This document shows, in pieces, positions 1 to 7,076 of a stretch of 7,110 nt of DNA. The notes beneath the pieces are model-generated. The model saw only the letters and a program-made list of their open reading frames with translations, made no database searches and was not told where the DNA came from. The stretch is taken from the NCBI GenBank assembly GCA_951800675.1, contig CATOKC010000154.1, forward strand, positions 1-7,110, in the 5' to 3' direction. Every line of letters begins with the position of its first letter. Positions within the stretch are counted from its first letter, which is position 1. Source of the stretch: an uncultured Oscillibacter sp. (GTDB lineage: Bacteria; Bacillota_A; Clostridia; Oscillospirales; Oscillospiraceae). The translations under genes and the position numbers were made by a program.

Positions 1-794
1 AACCTATCATCCGGGATTTGGTGCTGGCAGATGTGGCCTATCAAAACGCCTGCAAGAACAGCGATAAAGATACCGCCCTGTTAGAAGGAAACGAAGCGGT
101 CAAACGGGCGGCATCCGCTATTATGGGGCCGGACTATAATCTGGCCCCGGATTTCATGCGGCTGTATTTTGATATGGCAGACTTCCATAACCGGCTGCAT
201 CGGGAGATCATAGATGAGACATACCCCGTCCTCTCCCAGCTCCAGCAGGAGCAAAATGACGCTCCAGACATAACTGGATATGAGGATGAAATGCCGCCCT
301 GGGGCACAGAAATAGGCAGTCATTCCCCTTGGGGCAAAGTGCAGATGAGCGATCAGTTTGCGGACGGCGTGTATGAGATCAGCACCGCCAGTCATGGCGG
401 GATTATGATACGGGAAACAGAGGCGAAAGAACTGCTTTCGCCTGAAACCTTAGCCGCTGGCGGCACTGAATATGGATGGTGCTACTATGAGGAAGATGAG
501 GCCGCATCCGTAGTCATTCGTGAATTGCTGGACAGGGGCATACCCGCAGCACCGCCGTTTGTGCGCTGTGAGCACAGCGAAACTCACGCTTTCTTTCAAG
601 AAAACAAAATCTATTCTGTCGCTGAATTTGACCGGCTGATGAAGCAGGCGGATGACAGGCGTGTAGCGGGCAGAGAAGCCGCCATAAAGAAGTATGGGAC
701 GGAACAGAGATGGATTGAATCCAAAGACCCGGAGTTTGATGAATTTTTCGCTATGACAAGGTTTCGTTCGTCATTGTTTTGCCGGATGGCGTAA
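1..794 (+). CDS. N-terminal/middle fragment of ICE methylase-helicase giant protein (5' end outside window, frameshifted 3' end)
   Basis: The frame is already open at the left edge (in-frame codons for PIIRD precede the TTG at 18, with no ribosome site before it), so this is the middle of a gene that starts outside the window. I recognise no catalytic domain here. Counting from the TTG at 18, residues 103-128 (SPWGKVQ ... STASHGG) and the WCYYEED motif at 154-160 resemble the small domain I recall as DUF7007, found in phage and plasmid proteins. Residues 1-75 look helical and resemble the part that precedes it in Clostridial ICE methylase-helicases. The sensible protein runs to about DPEFDEFF (residues 238-244). 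The last 14 residues (AMTRFRSSLFCRMA) are out-of-frame readthrough ending at TGA/TAA-rich sequence. Re-reading one T in the T5 run at 744-748 joins this frame directly to the downstream frame, so I treat the two as one broken gene. Function of this part is unknown; it is inferred to belong to a conjugation-associated DNA-processing or anti-defence protein. Confidence 0.75.
   Translation, partial: PIIRDLVLADVAYQNACKNSDKDTALLEGNEAVKRAASAIMGPDYNLAPDFMRLYFDMADFHNRLHREIIDETYPVLSQLQQEQNDAPDITGYEDEMPPWGTEIGSHSPWGKVQMSDQFADGVYEISTASHGGIMIRETEAKELLSPETLAAGGTEYGWCYYEEDEAASVVIRELLDRGIPAAPPFVRCEHSETHAFFQENKIYSVAEFDRLMKQADDRRVAGREAAIKKYGTEQRWIESKDPEFDEFFAMTRFRSSLFCRMA
744..748 (+). other. Probable frameshift site (T5 run) joining the two gene fragments
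   Basis: The upstream frame reads GAT GAA TTT TTC GCT, and the downstream frame reads TTT CGC TAT GAC AAG starting one base earlier. Adding one T to the run gives a continuous protein, DEFF-RYDKVSFVIV. The downstream frame has a TGA at 740-742 and no Shine-Dalgarno before its TTG, so it is unlikely to start by itself. The bases ATTTTTC are not a canonical X XXY YYZ slippery heptamer, so a one-base deletion (real or a sequencing/assembly error) is more likely than programmed frameshifting. Confidence 0.7.
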
Positions 795-3700
795 GGGTTT
801 GGGGCCGTCAGGATGTAGGCGCTGGCTACGGCGGACTGCTGGACTACCTCCGTCAAAATGAAAAATATCGCGATATTGTTCCCATTTTGCAGCAGGCCAC
901 AGAGCGGGAACAGGCGGCGGCGCTGCCCCCGGACCTCTCTGACCGGCCCGTTACCCGCGAGGGGAACACCATCACCATCGGGAGCGGAGACGCTGCCCAT
1001 GAGGTTGACATCACCGTTTCTGACGAGGACTGGCAAACCATCCAGGAGGTTGTCGGCGCAACAGGTCAGCCGCCCCACGACCCTCTGGCCCCGCCTTACA
1101 AACCCGGCGATATAGTCTATCTACAAAATACAGCCTTTGAAATTGAGGAAATTGGCATATTTGACGTGCAGCTCCGGGATCCGTCCCTGCCGATACCACT
1201 CCTGCGGACTGAAAACAAGCAGAATTTTGAACGGCTGCTGCATCTGGACACGCGGAATGGCCGAATTACCAGCTATCTGCCTGCCGATATGAGCCGTGTC
1301 AACGATGATTTCCGGGAAGTGCTGACAAGGCATCTGCTGACAGACCGGGACAAGGGGTACATTTCCCAATGGCTGCGCTCCGGCGAGAACAACCGGGGAA
1401 TCGCCCATCGGCTGTCCCTTGCTTTCGCCAGCCGCGCCGAGACGGTCACGCTGGAGACCGGGGATATAGCGGACTATTTTACCTCTACCGTCAGTATGGC
1501 GGTGGAAATCCAGGACAAATTCGGCACAAAGCTGTCCCTGTCCTGGGAGGCTGTCGCGCCTATCCTCCGCGCCCTCTGGCTGCAAGAGCTGGATGGTTTT
1601 TCCCATGAGCCGGTCCAGCGGGAGAGTGTGGAGCTGACAGGCCAGCTCCGCTATCAGGTGGGTGACAAGGTGGCTTTTGCCTACGGCGATCACGATGTCA
1701 GCGGAACCATTGAGGGTATCGGTGATTTGGATGTTATCATTCATACCGGCCCTTATGCCTGGAGCCATCAGACTGTTACCAAAGACTTTTTCGAGGACGC
1801 TGTGCGCCATGACGAGCGCAACGCCGCCCTGTTTACCCCGGAGGCCCCCGCCGCTGAGGTTCAGCCACCGCCGACACCGCCCCAGGAGGAACAGCCGGAG
1901 GCCCCGCCCCCGGCTGGCGGCACCACAGCAACACCAGGGACCGCGACCCTCTATCCCGGCGATAAGAACGGCCTGCCCTATGATGTTGTTGTTCAGACCC
2001 TACATTTTGACGAGCCGGAACACGCGCAGCCGGAGCAGGCCCCCGCCGCTGAACAGGACGCTGCCACTGAAAATTTCCGCATCACCGATGACAACCTGGG
2101 CGTAGGCGGGCCAAGGGTCAAATACCGCATGAATGTGGAGGCCATCCGCACCTTGAAGCAGATCGAGGACGAGGGCCGGTCCGCCACCGAAGCAGAGCAG
2201 GAAATCCTGTCCCGCTATGTAGGCTGGGGCGGCATCCCGGACGCCTTTGACCCGGACAAGGCCGAGTGGTCCGCCGAGTATCAGGAGCTGAAAAGCCTGC
2301 TGACGGACAGCGAGTACAAATCGGCGCGGGCATCCACCCTCAATGCCCATTACACCAGCCCCCTGGTCATCAAGGCCATCTATGAGGCCATCGGGAGCAT
2401 GGGCTTTGAAAAGGGAAATATTCTGGAGCCGTCCTGCGGCGTGGGAAATTTCTTCGGCCTGCTGCCTGAAAGCATGGCCGCGTCCAAGCTGTACGGCGTG
2501 GAACTGGACAGCATCACCGGGCGTATCGCCCAGCAGCTCTACCCCAAAGCCCGGATCACAGTACGCGGCTACGAAAAAACAGACTTCCCGGACAGCTTTT
2601 TCGACCTCGCTATTGGTAACGTACCCTTTGGCAATTATCCCGTGGTGGACCAGCGGTATGACCGGGAGAGGCTTCTGATCCATGACTATTTCTTTGCCAA
2701 AACGATTGATAAGGTCCGGGCGGGCGGCGTGATCGCGTTCATCACCTCCAACGGCATCAGCGGCGGCACAATGGACAAAAAGGATGATCGGGCGCGGCGG
2801 TACATGGCGCGGCGCTGCGATCTGCTGGGCGCGGTCCGCCTGCCGGACGGTGTGTTCCAGGCCAACGCCGGGACAGAAACCTCTATGTCCATCATGTTCC
2901 TCCAGAAGCGGGAAATTCCCTTACGGGAGAATGAGCCTTTGCCGGAGTGGGTGGAGGCGGAGATTATTGAGCGCCATACCTATATCGGGCAGGACGGCGA
3001 GGAACGCCCCGGCTTCGTAAGTATGAACCGCTATTTCCAGACCCACCCCGAAATGGTGCTGGGCGACTTGGAGATCACCTCCGGCCCCTATGGACCGCAG
3101 TTGGCGTGTAAGCCCCGGAAGGGCCAGGACTTTGCCCAGCAGCTCCGCACCGCCCTGTCCCACATCCACGGCGAAATCAAGCGGGTGGAGCTGTCCGAAC
3201 TGGATGAGGAAATCGAGACGGATTCCTTGATTCCAGCGGACCCAGGCATTGAACGATATTCCTTCGGCATCATTGACGGAGAGGTGTATTACCGAGAAAC
3301 CTCCATGATGGCAAAGCCTGATTTGAGCGCCACAGCCAAGGCCCGCGTCAAGGGCATGGTGGAGCTGCGGGACTGTGTGCATCGGCTGATAAACCTTCAG
3401 ATGGAGGACGCCGATGAAATCTCCGTCCAAAAGGAGCGGCAGGCCCTCAACAGTCTGTATGACGCTTTCTCCAAAAAATACGGCCTGCTCAACAGCCGGG
3501 AAAACGCGCTGGCCTTTTCTGCGGACAACTCCTATTTTCTGCTCTGCTCATTGGAGATGCTGGACAATGACGGGCGGCTGGAGCGCAAAGCGGATATGTT
3601 CACCAAGCGGACCATCAAGCCCCACAGGGCGGTCACTCATGTGGACACCGCCAGCGAAGCCTTGGCTGTCTCTATCGGGGAGAAGGCGCGGGTGGATATG

Positions 3701-5224
3701 CCCTATATGGCCCAACTCACCGGGAAAACAGAGGAAGAATTGGAATCGGAGCTGTCCGGCGTGATCTTCCGGGCTATTCAATGTGAGGGAGACCCCAGCC
3801 GGAAAGACTGGTCCTCCGTTGATCTGAACAGTTTCCCCCTCGTTGCCGCCGATGAATACCTTTCCGGGAACGTGCGGCAGAAGCTGCGCATCGCCAAAGC
3901 GATGTATGATGCTCTGCCTGACGGGGAGAAGTACCGGCTGCGTCCCAACCTGGAGGCGCTGGAGACCGCCCAGCCCAAAGACCTGACCGCCTCGGAGATC
4001 GACCTTCGTCTGGGGGCTACCTGGCTGGATAAGCGGTATGTTCAGCAGTTCATGTATGAGCTGTTCAAAACGCCGCCGGTACAACAGAAAAAAATCCATG
4101 TGAATTTCTCGGAATATACCGGGGAATGGAACATCACCGGCAAAAATACTGTGACCGGCTATGATGTTGCCGCCAACACCACCTATGGCACGGACCGGCT
4201 CAACGCCTATCATATTCTGGAGGACACCTTAAACCTCCGCGATGTACGAATCTATGACACCATCAAGGACCCGGACGGCAAGGAACGCCGCGTTCTGAAC
4301 CACAATGCCACCACCTTGGCTGCACAGAAGCAGCAGGCCATCAAGGACGCTTTTCGGGACTGGATATGGAAAGACCCCCAGCGGCGTCAGACCTTGGAGA
4401 AGCAGTACAATGAACTGTTCAACTCCATCCGGCCCCGTGAGTATGATGGGCGGCATATCGTGTTCGGCGGCATCAACCCGGAAATCACCCTGCGGGAGCA
4501 TCAGCTCAACGCCATCGCCCATGTGCTGTACGGCGGAAATACGCTGCTGGCCCATGAGGTGGGCGCGGGCAAGACCTTTGAAATGACCGCCGCCGCGATG
4601 GAGAGCAAACGCCTGGGGCTGTGCCAAAAATCTCTGTTCGCCGTCCCCAACCACCTGATCGAACAGTGGGCCAGCGAGTTCCTGCGGCTGTACCCCACTG
4701 CCAATATCCTTGTTGCCTCCAAAAAGGACTTTGAGGGCAGGAACCGCAAAAAGTTCTGTTCCCGAATCGCTACCGGGAATTATGACGCGATCATCATGGG
4801 ACACTCGCAGTTTGAACGGCTCCCCGTTTCCTATGAGCGGCGGGAGCAGTTGCTCCAGGAGCAGATTCTGAAGATTGAACAGGGCATTGAGGAATTGGAG
4901 GACAGCGGAGCGGAGCGATTCAGCGTCAAGCAGTTGGAGCGCACAAAGCGTTCCCTGGAGGCCCGCCTGGAAAAGCTCAACAACACCAGCCGGAAGGACA
5001 GCTCCGTGACATTTGAGCAGCTGGGCGTGGACCGCCTCTTTATTGACGAAGCACATTCCTACAAAAATTTGTTCCTCTACACGAAAATGCGGAACGTGGC
5101 GGGGCTTTCCACCACCGATGCACAGAAGTCCAGCGATATGCTGCTGAAATGCCGCTACATGGACGAGATCACCGGCGGGCGCGGCGTGGTGTTCGCCACT
5201 GGAACACCTATTTACACACTTTAG
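779..5224 (+). CDS. N6-adenine DNA methyltransferase / SNF2-type helicase of an ICE, truncated in helicase motif III
   Basis: This is the main part of the ICE giant methylase-helicase. The listed start is a TTG without a Shine-Dalgarno site; coherent coding begins earlier, near 743 (FRYDKVSFVIVLPDG), in continuation of the preceding fragment. Domain order, numbered from 779: an uncharacterised region (1-350) with the VYLQNTAFEIEEIGIFDVQL segment typical of these proteins; a Pro/Ala/Glu-rich linker (about 355-440); a methyltransferase domain with YVGWGG (480-485), SAM-binding motif I EPSCGVGNFFG (550-560) and catalytic-type motif IV NVPFG (614-618, the family's variant of NPPY); a long connecting region; then an SNF2 motor domain with Walker A HEVGAGKT (ends at 1266), a charged coiled-coil insertion (about 1355-1403) and the DEAH box (1423-1426). 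It stops at GTPI-YTL. Relatives continue SNS and carry a second RecA-like domain, so translocase activity should be lost while the methyltransferase domain is complete. The family is associated with ICEs of Clostridia; its exact role in transfer or protection from restriction is not established here. Confidence 0.85.
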   Translation: MPDGVRVWGRQDVGAGYGGLLDYLRQNEKYRDIVPILQQATEREQAAALPPDLSDRPVTREGNTITIGSGDAAHEVDITVSDEDWQTIQEVVGATGQPPHDPLAPPYKPGDIVYLQNTAFEIEEIGIFDVQLRDPSLPIPLLRTENKQNFERLLHLDTRNGRITSYLPADMSRVNDDFREVLTRHLLTDRDKGYISQWLRSGENNRGIAHRLSLAFASRAETVTLETGDIADYFTSTVSMAVEIQDKFGTKLSLSWEAVAPILRALWLQELDGFSHEPVQRESVELTGQLRYQVGDKVAFAYGDHDVSGTIEGIGDLDVIIHTGPYAWSHQTVTKDFFEDAVRHDERNAALFTPEAPAAEVQPPPTPPQEEQPEAPPPAGGTTATPGTATLYPGDKNGLPYDVVVQTLHFDEPEHAQPEQAPAAEQDAATENFRITDDNLGVGGPRVKYRMNVEAIRTLKQIEDEGRSATEAEQEILSRYVGWGGIPDAFDPDKAEWSAEYQELKSLLTDSEYKSARASTLNAHYTSPLVIKAIYEAIGSMGFEKGNILEPSCGVGNFFGLLPESMAASKLYGVELDSITGRIAQQLYPKARITVRGYEKTDFPDSFFDLAIGNVPFGNYPVVDQRYDRERLLIHDYFFAKTIDKVRAGGVIAFITSNGISGGTMDKKDDRARRYMARRCDLLGAVRLPDGVFQANAGTETSMSIMFLQKREIPLRENEPLPEWVEAEIIERHTYIGQDGEERPGFVSMNRYFQTHPEMVLGDLEITSGPYGPQLACKPRKGQDFAQQLRTALSHIHGEIKRVELSELDEEIETDSLIPADPGIERYSFGIIDGEVYYRETSMMAKPDLSATAKARVKGMVELRDCVHRLINLQMEDADEISVQKERQALNSLYDAFSKKYGLLNSRENALAFSADNSYFLLCSLEMLDNDGRLERKADMFTKRTIKPHRAVTHVDTASEALAVSIGEKARVDMPYMAQLTGKTEEELESELSGVIFRAIQCEGDPSRKDWSSVDLNSFPLVAADEYLSGNVRQKLRIAKAMYDALPDGEKYRLRPNLEALETAQPKDLTASEIDLRLGATWLDKRYVQQFMYELFKTPPVQQKKIHVNFSEYTGEWNITGKNTVTGYDVAANTTYGTDRLNAYHILEDTLNLRDVRIYDTIKDPDGKERRVLNHNATTLAAQKQQAIKDAFRDWIWKDPQRRQTLEKQYNELFNSIRPREYDGRHIVFGGINPEITLREHQLNAIAHVLYGGNTLLAHEVGAGKTFEMTAAAMESKRLGLCQKSLFAVPNHLIEQWASEFLRLYPTANILVASKKDFEGRNRKKFCSRIATGNYDAIIMGHSQFERLPVSYERREQLLQEQILKIEQGIEELEDSGAERFSVKQLERTKRSLEARLEKLNNTSRKDSSVTFEQLGVDRLFIDEAHSYKNLFLYTKMRNVAGLSTTDAQKSSDMLLKCRYMDEITGGRGVVFATGTPIYTL

Positions 5225-5321
5225 CTATTATTTTGGATTCCCTAAACTTGCAATCTCAAAAGATGATTATTTCACGGTGTTCAATCATTTTTCGTCACAA
5301 ATTCAAGGAACCCCTTCACGG
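5201..5321. other. Junction between interrupted helicase gene and inserted element (candidate attL/attR)
   Basis: Up to about 5209 the sequence encodes helicase motif III (FATGTP). From about 5210 it is AT-rich, unrelated to the expected SNS continuation, and the frame ends at TAG 5222-5224. The 97 bases after that stop hold no convincing gene and lead into the 3' end of a serine recombinase gene. Large serine recombinase elements commonly carry the integrase beside one end, so this is the natural place for an attachment site. The precise crossover dinucleotide cannot be set from one end. Internal signals are an imperfect second copy of GGAACACCT (GGAACCCCT at 5307-5315) and an 8-base direct repeat TTCACGGT at 5271-5278 and 5315-5322, which could be recombinase recognition sequence or chance. 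Confidence 0.6.
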
Positions 5322-6842
5322 TTAAATACTAAAATCAATGCTGATTCCGTCCTTGTCTGACACATATACCACGTTAATCATCGTAGCGGCCAGGGTGTGC
5401 TTTTCCTCAGTGGAGAGAGTATCCCAACGGCTCATCGGGTCAGCTAATGGGGCGGTGTCAATCTCCTTGTGCTTTCTGGCCTTGGACTGACATTCCAATT
5501 CCAGGGCCGATTTCCTCTCATGAAGTTCATTTACGCGGTCCTGGATATACCGAAAAAGTGTAGCGTCTGCATCGGCAATCTTGTCCATCAGCTTTCGGAT
5601 TTCCCCGTCAATACGGATAATCTCCGCCTTGATGGATTCAGCCGCAGCGTCAGGCTCGCGCTTTTCCGTTTTGGCAATCGTCAGTTCTTCTAAACGCTTT
5701 TTCATAGCCGCAAATACAAGCGATTCAACATCATCCGGCCTTGTCCGGAGCCGCTTTTGAATACACCCGTTAGCCTTATACGCCCCGCTGCAATCGTAGT
5801 ATCTCCACCGTTTTGTCCTGGAGGCGTTCCACGAATAAATGAGAGCCAGGGCATAGTGGCAATGACTGCATTTTGCAAGTCCCGTCAACCATGAATTACG
5901 GGCGTTTCCGTTGTTGCGAAACTTTGAATTGCGGGATTTCTTATCCTGCACCATCAACCATGTTTCCGCGTCCACAAGCCCCTCGTGATACCCTATTTTG
6001 ATATAATTGATACCATCCGCCTGTTTATGCCGGAAACAGCCGTGAACGCCGTCAAAAGCCTCCACATCGTCAATAATGCGATAACCCTTTGACACAAAAT
6101 ACTGATATACCTCTTTGTCCGCACGAACATAAAGCGGACTTTTGAGAATTTGCGATAAATGGCTCCTGTCCATGTTCTTTTTGGGGTCAATATTGACCTC
6201 AATGCCATTTTGGATGAAGTACGAAAGTACATTGCTGAGTGAAATATCCGGGTTTTTGTAGAGAGTGTAAGCGGTTCGGACCACATCAGCCCTGTCGGAC
6301 GGCACCAGCACAGAACCCGTCTTGCCGTTGACTGTCCGCCGCTCCGGCTCATATCCATAGTAGACCTTTCCACCCTGATAAAACCCGGTTTCCGCTGCCC
6401 TGGTTCCGTATGCGTCCGCAACTCTGCCCGCGATTGTCTCGCGCTCAAATTCCGCAAAATTCAGCAGATTGTTGCGCATGAGCCGCCCTTCTTTTGTCTC
6501 CGTGTTAAACGGCTCTGTCAATGAAATTACGCTCACTCCATAACGGTCCAGTACGTCAGTTACATTGAGATATTCCCGCAGATTTCGGCTGAAACGGTCA
6601 TACTTTTTTACAACAATGCGGCTAATCAATCCAGCTTTTGCGTCATCCATCATCCGTTGAAATTCGGGCCTGTGCGCAATGTCCTTTCCGCTCTTGCCAT
6701 CATCACAGTAAAGACGGTATTTCTCCCCCTTTTTGAGTTGCTTCATGCAGTCCGCTTTTTGGCTGTCAATGGACAAGGAGTTGTTGCCCTTGTCCCTGTC
6801 GCTTACCGAGCGGCGCACATAAATCGCCACATATTTTTCCAT
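5322..6842 (-). CDS. Large serine recombinase (site-specific integrase/excisionase of a mobile element)
   Basis: This 506-residue protein would catalyse integration and excision of the surrounding element by cutting both DNA strands through a 5' phosphoserine link. The N-terminal resolvase domain (about 4-150) has the nucleophile region YVRRS with Ser12 and Arg10, the DRFSR motif (82-86) and an EFERETIAGR helix (131-140). The 'recombinase' DNA-binding domain follows (about 155-300), then a zinc ribbon with four cysteines at 325, 328, 351 and 360, and a coiled-coil stretch (about 400-458) of the type that controls synapsis. Length and layout match TnpX/TndX-like enzymes, and no key residue is missing, so it is probably active. 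The ATG at 6842 is supported by AAGGAG nine bases upstream and a good promoter. It converges on the broken helicase gene, with 97 bases between the two stops. TTA at 5322-5324 is its stop codon read in reverse. It could serve an IME or an ICE; the sequence does not say which. Confidence 0.95.
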   Translation of the reverse strand: MEKYVAIYVRRSVSDRDKGNNSLSIDSQKADCMKQLKKGEKYRLYCDDGKSGKDIAHRPEFQRMMDDAKAGLISRIVVKKYDRFSRNLREYLNVTDVLDRYGVSVISLTEPFNTETKEGRLMRNNLLNFAEFERETIAGRVADAYGTRAAETGFYQGGKVYYGYEPERRTVNGKTGSVLVPSDRADVVRTAYTLYKNPDISLSNVLSYFIQNGIEVNIDPKKNMDRSHLSQILKSPLYVRADKEVYQYFVSKGYRIIDDVEAFDGVHGCFRHKQADGINYIKIGYHEGLVDAETWLMVQDKKSRNSKFRNNGNARNSWLTGLAKCSHCHYALALIYSWNASRTKRWRYYDCSGAYKANGCIQKRLRTRPDDVESLVFAAMKKRLEELTIAKTEKREPDAAAESIKAEIIRIDGEIRKLMDKIADADATLFRYIQDRVNELHERKSALELECQSKARKHKEIDTAPLADPMSRWDTLSTEEKHTLAATMINVVYVSDKDGISIDFSI

Positions 6843-6851
6843 ATTATCAGT

Positions 6852-6857
6852 CTCCTT
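6852..6857 (-). promoter_or_regulatory. Ribosome binding site of the serine recombinase
   Basis: On the minus strand AAGGAG lies nine bases before the ATG at 6842. It fixes the start codon, and no other in-frame start nearby has comparable support. Confidence 0.8.
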
Positions 6858-6860
6858 AAA

Positions 6861-6916
6861 ATAACAGGCCGATAAATGCTACCTACTACATTAGTATAGC
6901 ACTATCGGCCTGTTTT
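6861..6916 (-). terminator. Long imperfect hairpin upstream of the recombinase (possible terminator/attenuator or operator)
   Basis: AACAGGCCGATA at 6863-6874 and TATCGGCCTGTT at 6903-6914 form a perfect 12-base inverted repeat. Inside it, TGCTA (6877-6881) pairs with TAGCA (6897-6901) and TACTA (6884-6888) with TAGTA (6892-6896), leaving a three-base loop. In total 22 base pairs span 52 bases. On the minus strand the GC-rich base of the stem is followed by TTATTTT, as in an intrinsic terminator, and lies between the small TnpW-like gene and the recombinase. It would stop readthrough from upstream. Because the recombinase promoter lies inside the repeat, a protein-binding operator is an equally reasonable reading. 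Confidence 0.55.
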
Positions 6917-6921
6917 GGCAA
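6893..6921 (-). promoter_or_regulatory. Sigma-70-type extended -10 promoter of the serine recombinase
   Basis: On the minus strand TTGCCA (-35, 6916-6921) is followed after exactly 17 bases by TATACT (-10, 6893-6898), which is preceded by TGC, an extended -10. Each hexamer is one mismatch from consensus. Transcription should start near 6886-6888, giving a leader of about 44 bases before the ATG at 6842. The right arm of the inverted repeat fills most of the -35/-10 spacer and the left arm lies in the leader, so a dimer bound to both arms could block this promoter. Confidence 0.65.
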
Positions 6922-6926
6922 CGATC

Positions 6927-7076
6927 TTATGCTGATTTAGGGGTTAAAATGTCATAAATCAGATTTATTTTCTCCCGACGGACGCTTTCGCTGATTTTGT
7001 CAGGGATATGTACAGTTACTTTTATATCATCAACGCAAATGCGCTTGCTTTTTGCCTTTTTCTCGTTACTTTTCAT
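6927..7076 (-). CDS. Small TnpW-like protein upstream of the recombinase
   Basis: This is a 49-residue basic protein starting at the ATG at 7076. That start is preferred over an upstream GTG/TTG-type extension because AAGGAGG sits eight bases before it. A lysine-rich N terminus (MKSNEKKAKSKR) is followed by a compact segment, IKVTVHIPDKISESVRREK, ending with a helix-like INLIYDIL. The pattern (short beta strand V-x-V-H, then a polar helix ending in hydrophobics) resembles the small TnpW proteins that I recall lying beside TnpX-type recombinases in Clostridial transposons; this is a pattern match from memory, not an alignment. No cysteine pair, helix-turn-helix or membrane segment is evident. 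It is encoded in the same direction as the recombinase and ends 84 bases before it, with the hairpin and promoter between them. A role in modulating excision is conceivable, but the function is unknown. Confidence 0.7.
   Translation of the reverse strand: MKSNEKKAKSKRICVDDIKVTVHIPDKISESVRREKINLIYDILTPKSA

Noticed and set aside
743..749. ATTTTTC as a programmed -1 frameshift site
   Set aside because: It is not a true X XXY YYZ heptamer (the first base is A while the next two are T) and I see no obvious stimulatory Shine-Dalgarno or stem immediately around it. A missing T explains the break more simply.
611..1078. Long minus-strand open frames opposite the methylase-helicase (for example 611-1078, 1121-1810, 2000-2683, 4229-5056)
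   Set aside because: They lie antisense to a recognisable conserved protein in GC-rich DNA, where such open frames arise by codon bias. None shows a motif or convincing start.
5263..5292. Plus-strand hairpin ATGATT/AATCAT followed by TTTTT as a terminator of the broken helicase gene
   Set aside because: The stem is only six AT-rich pairs with a 14-base loop, too weak to call a terminator.
5307..5316. AAGG-AACC-CCTT mini-palindrome after the recombinase stop as a terminator
   Set aside because: A four-base stem with no T tract on either side is too small to be meaningful.
5993..6457. Alternate-frame open frames within the recombinase gene
   Set aside because: They overlap conserved recombinase domains and have no recognisable protein content.
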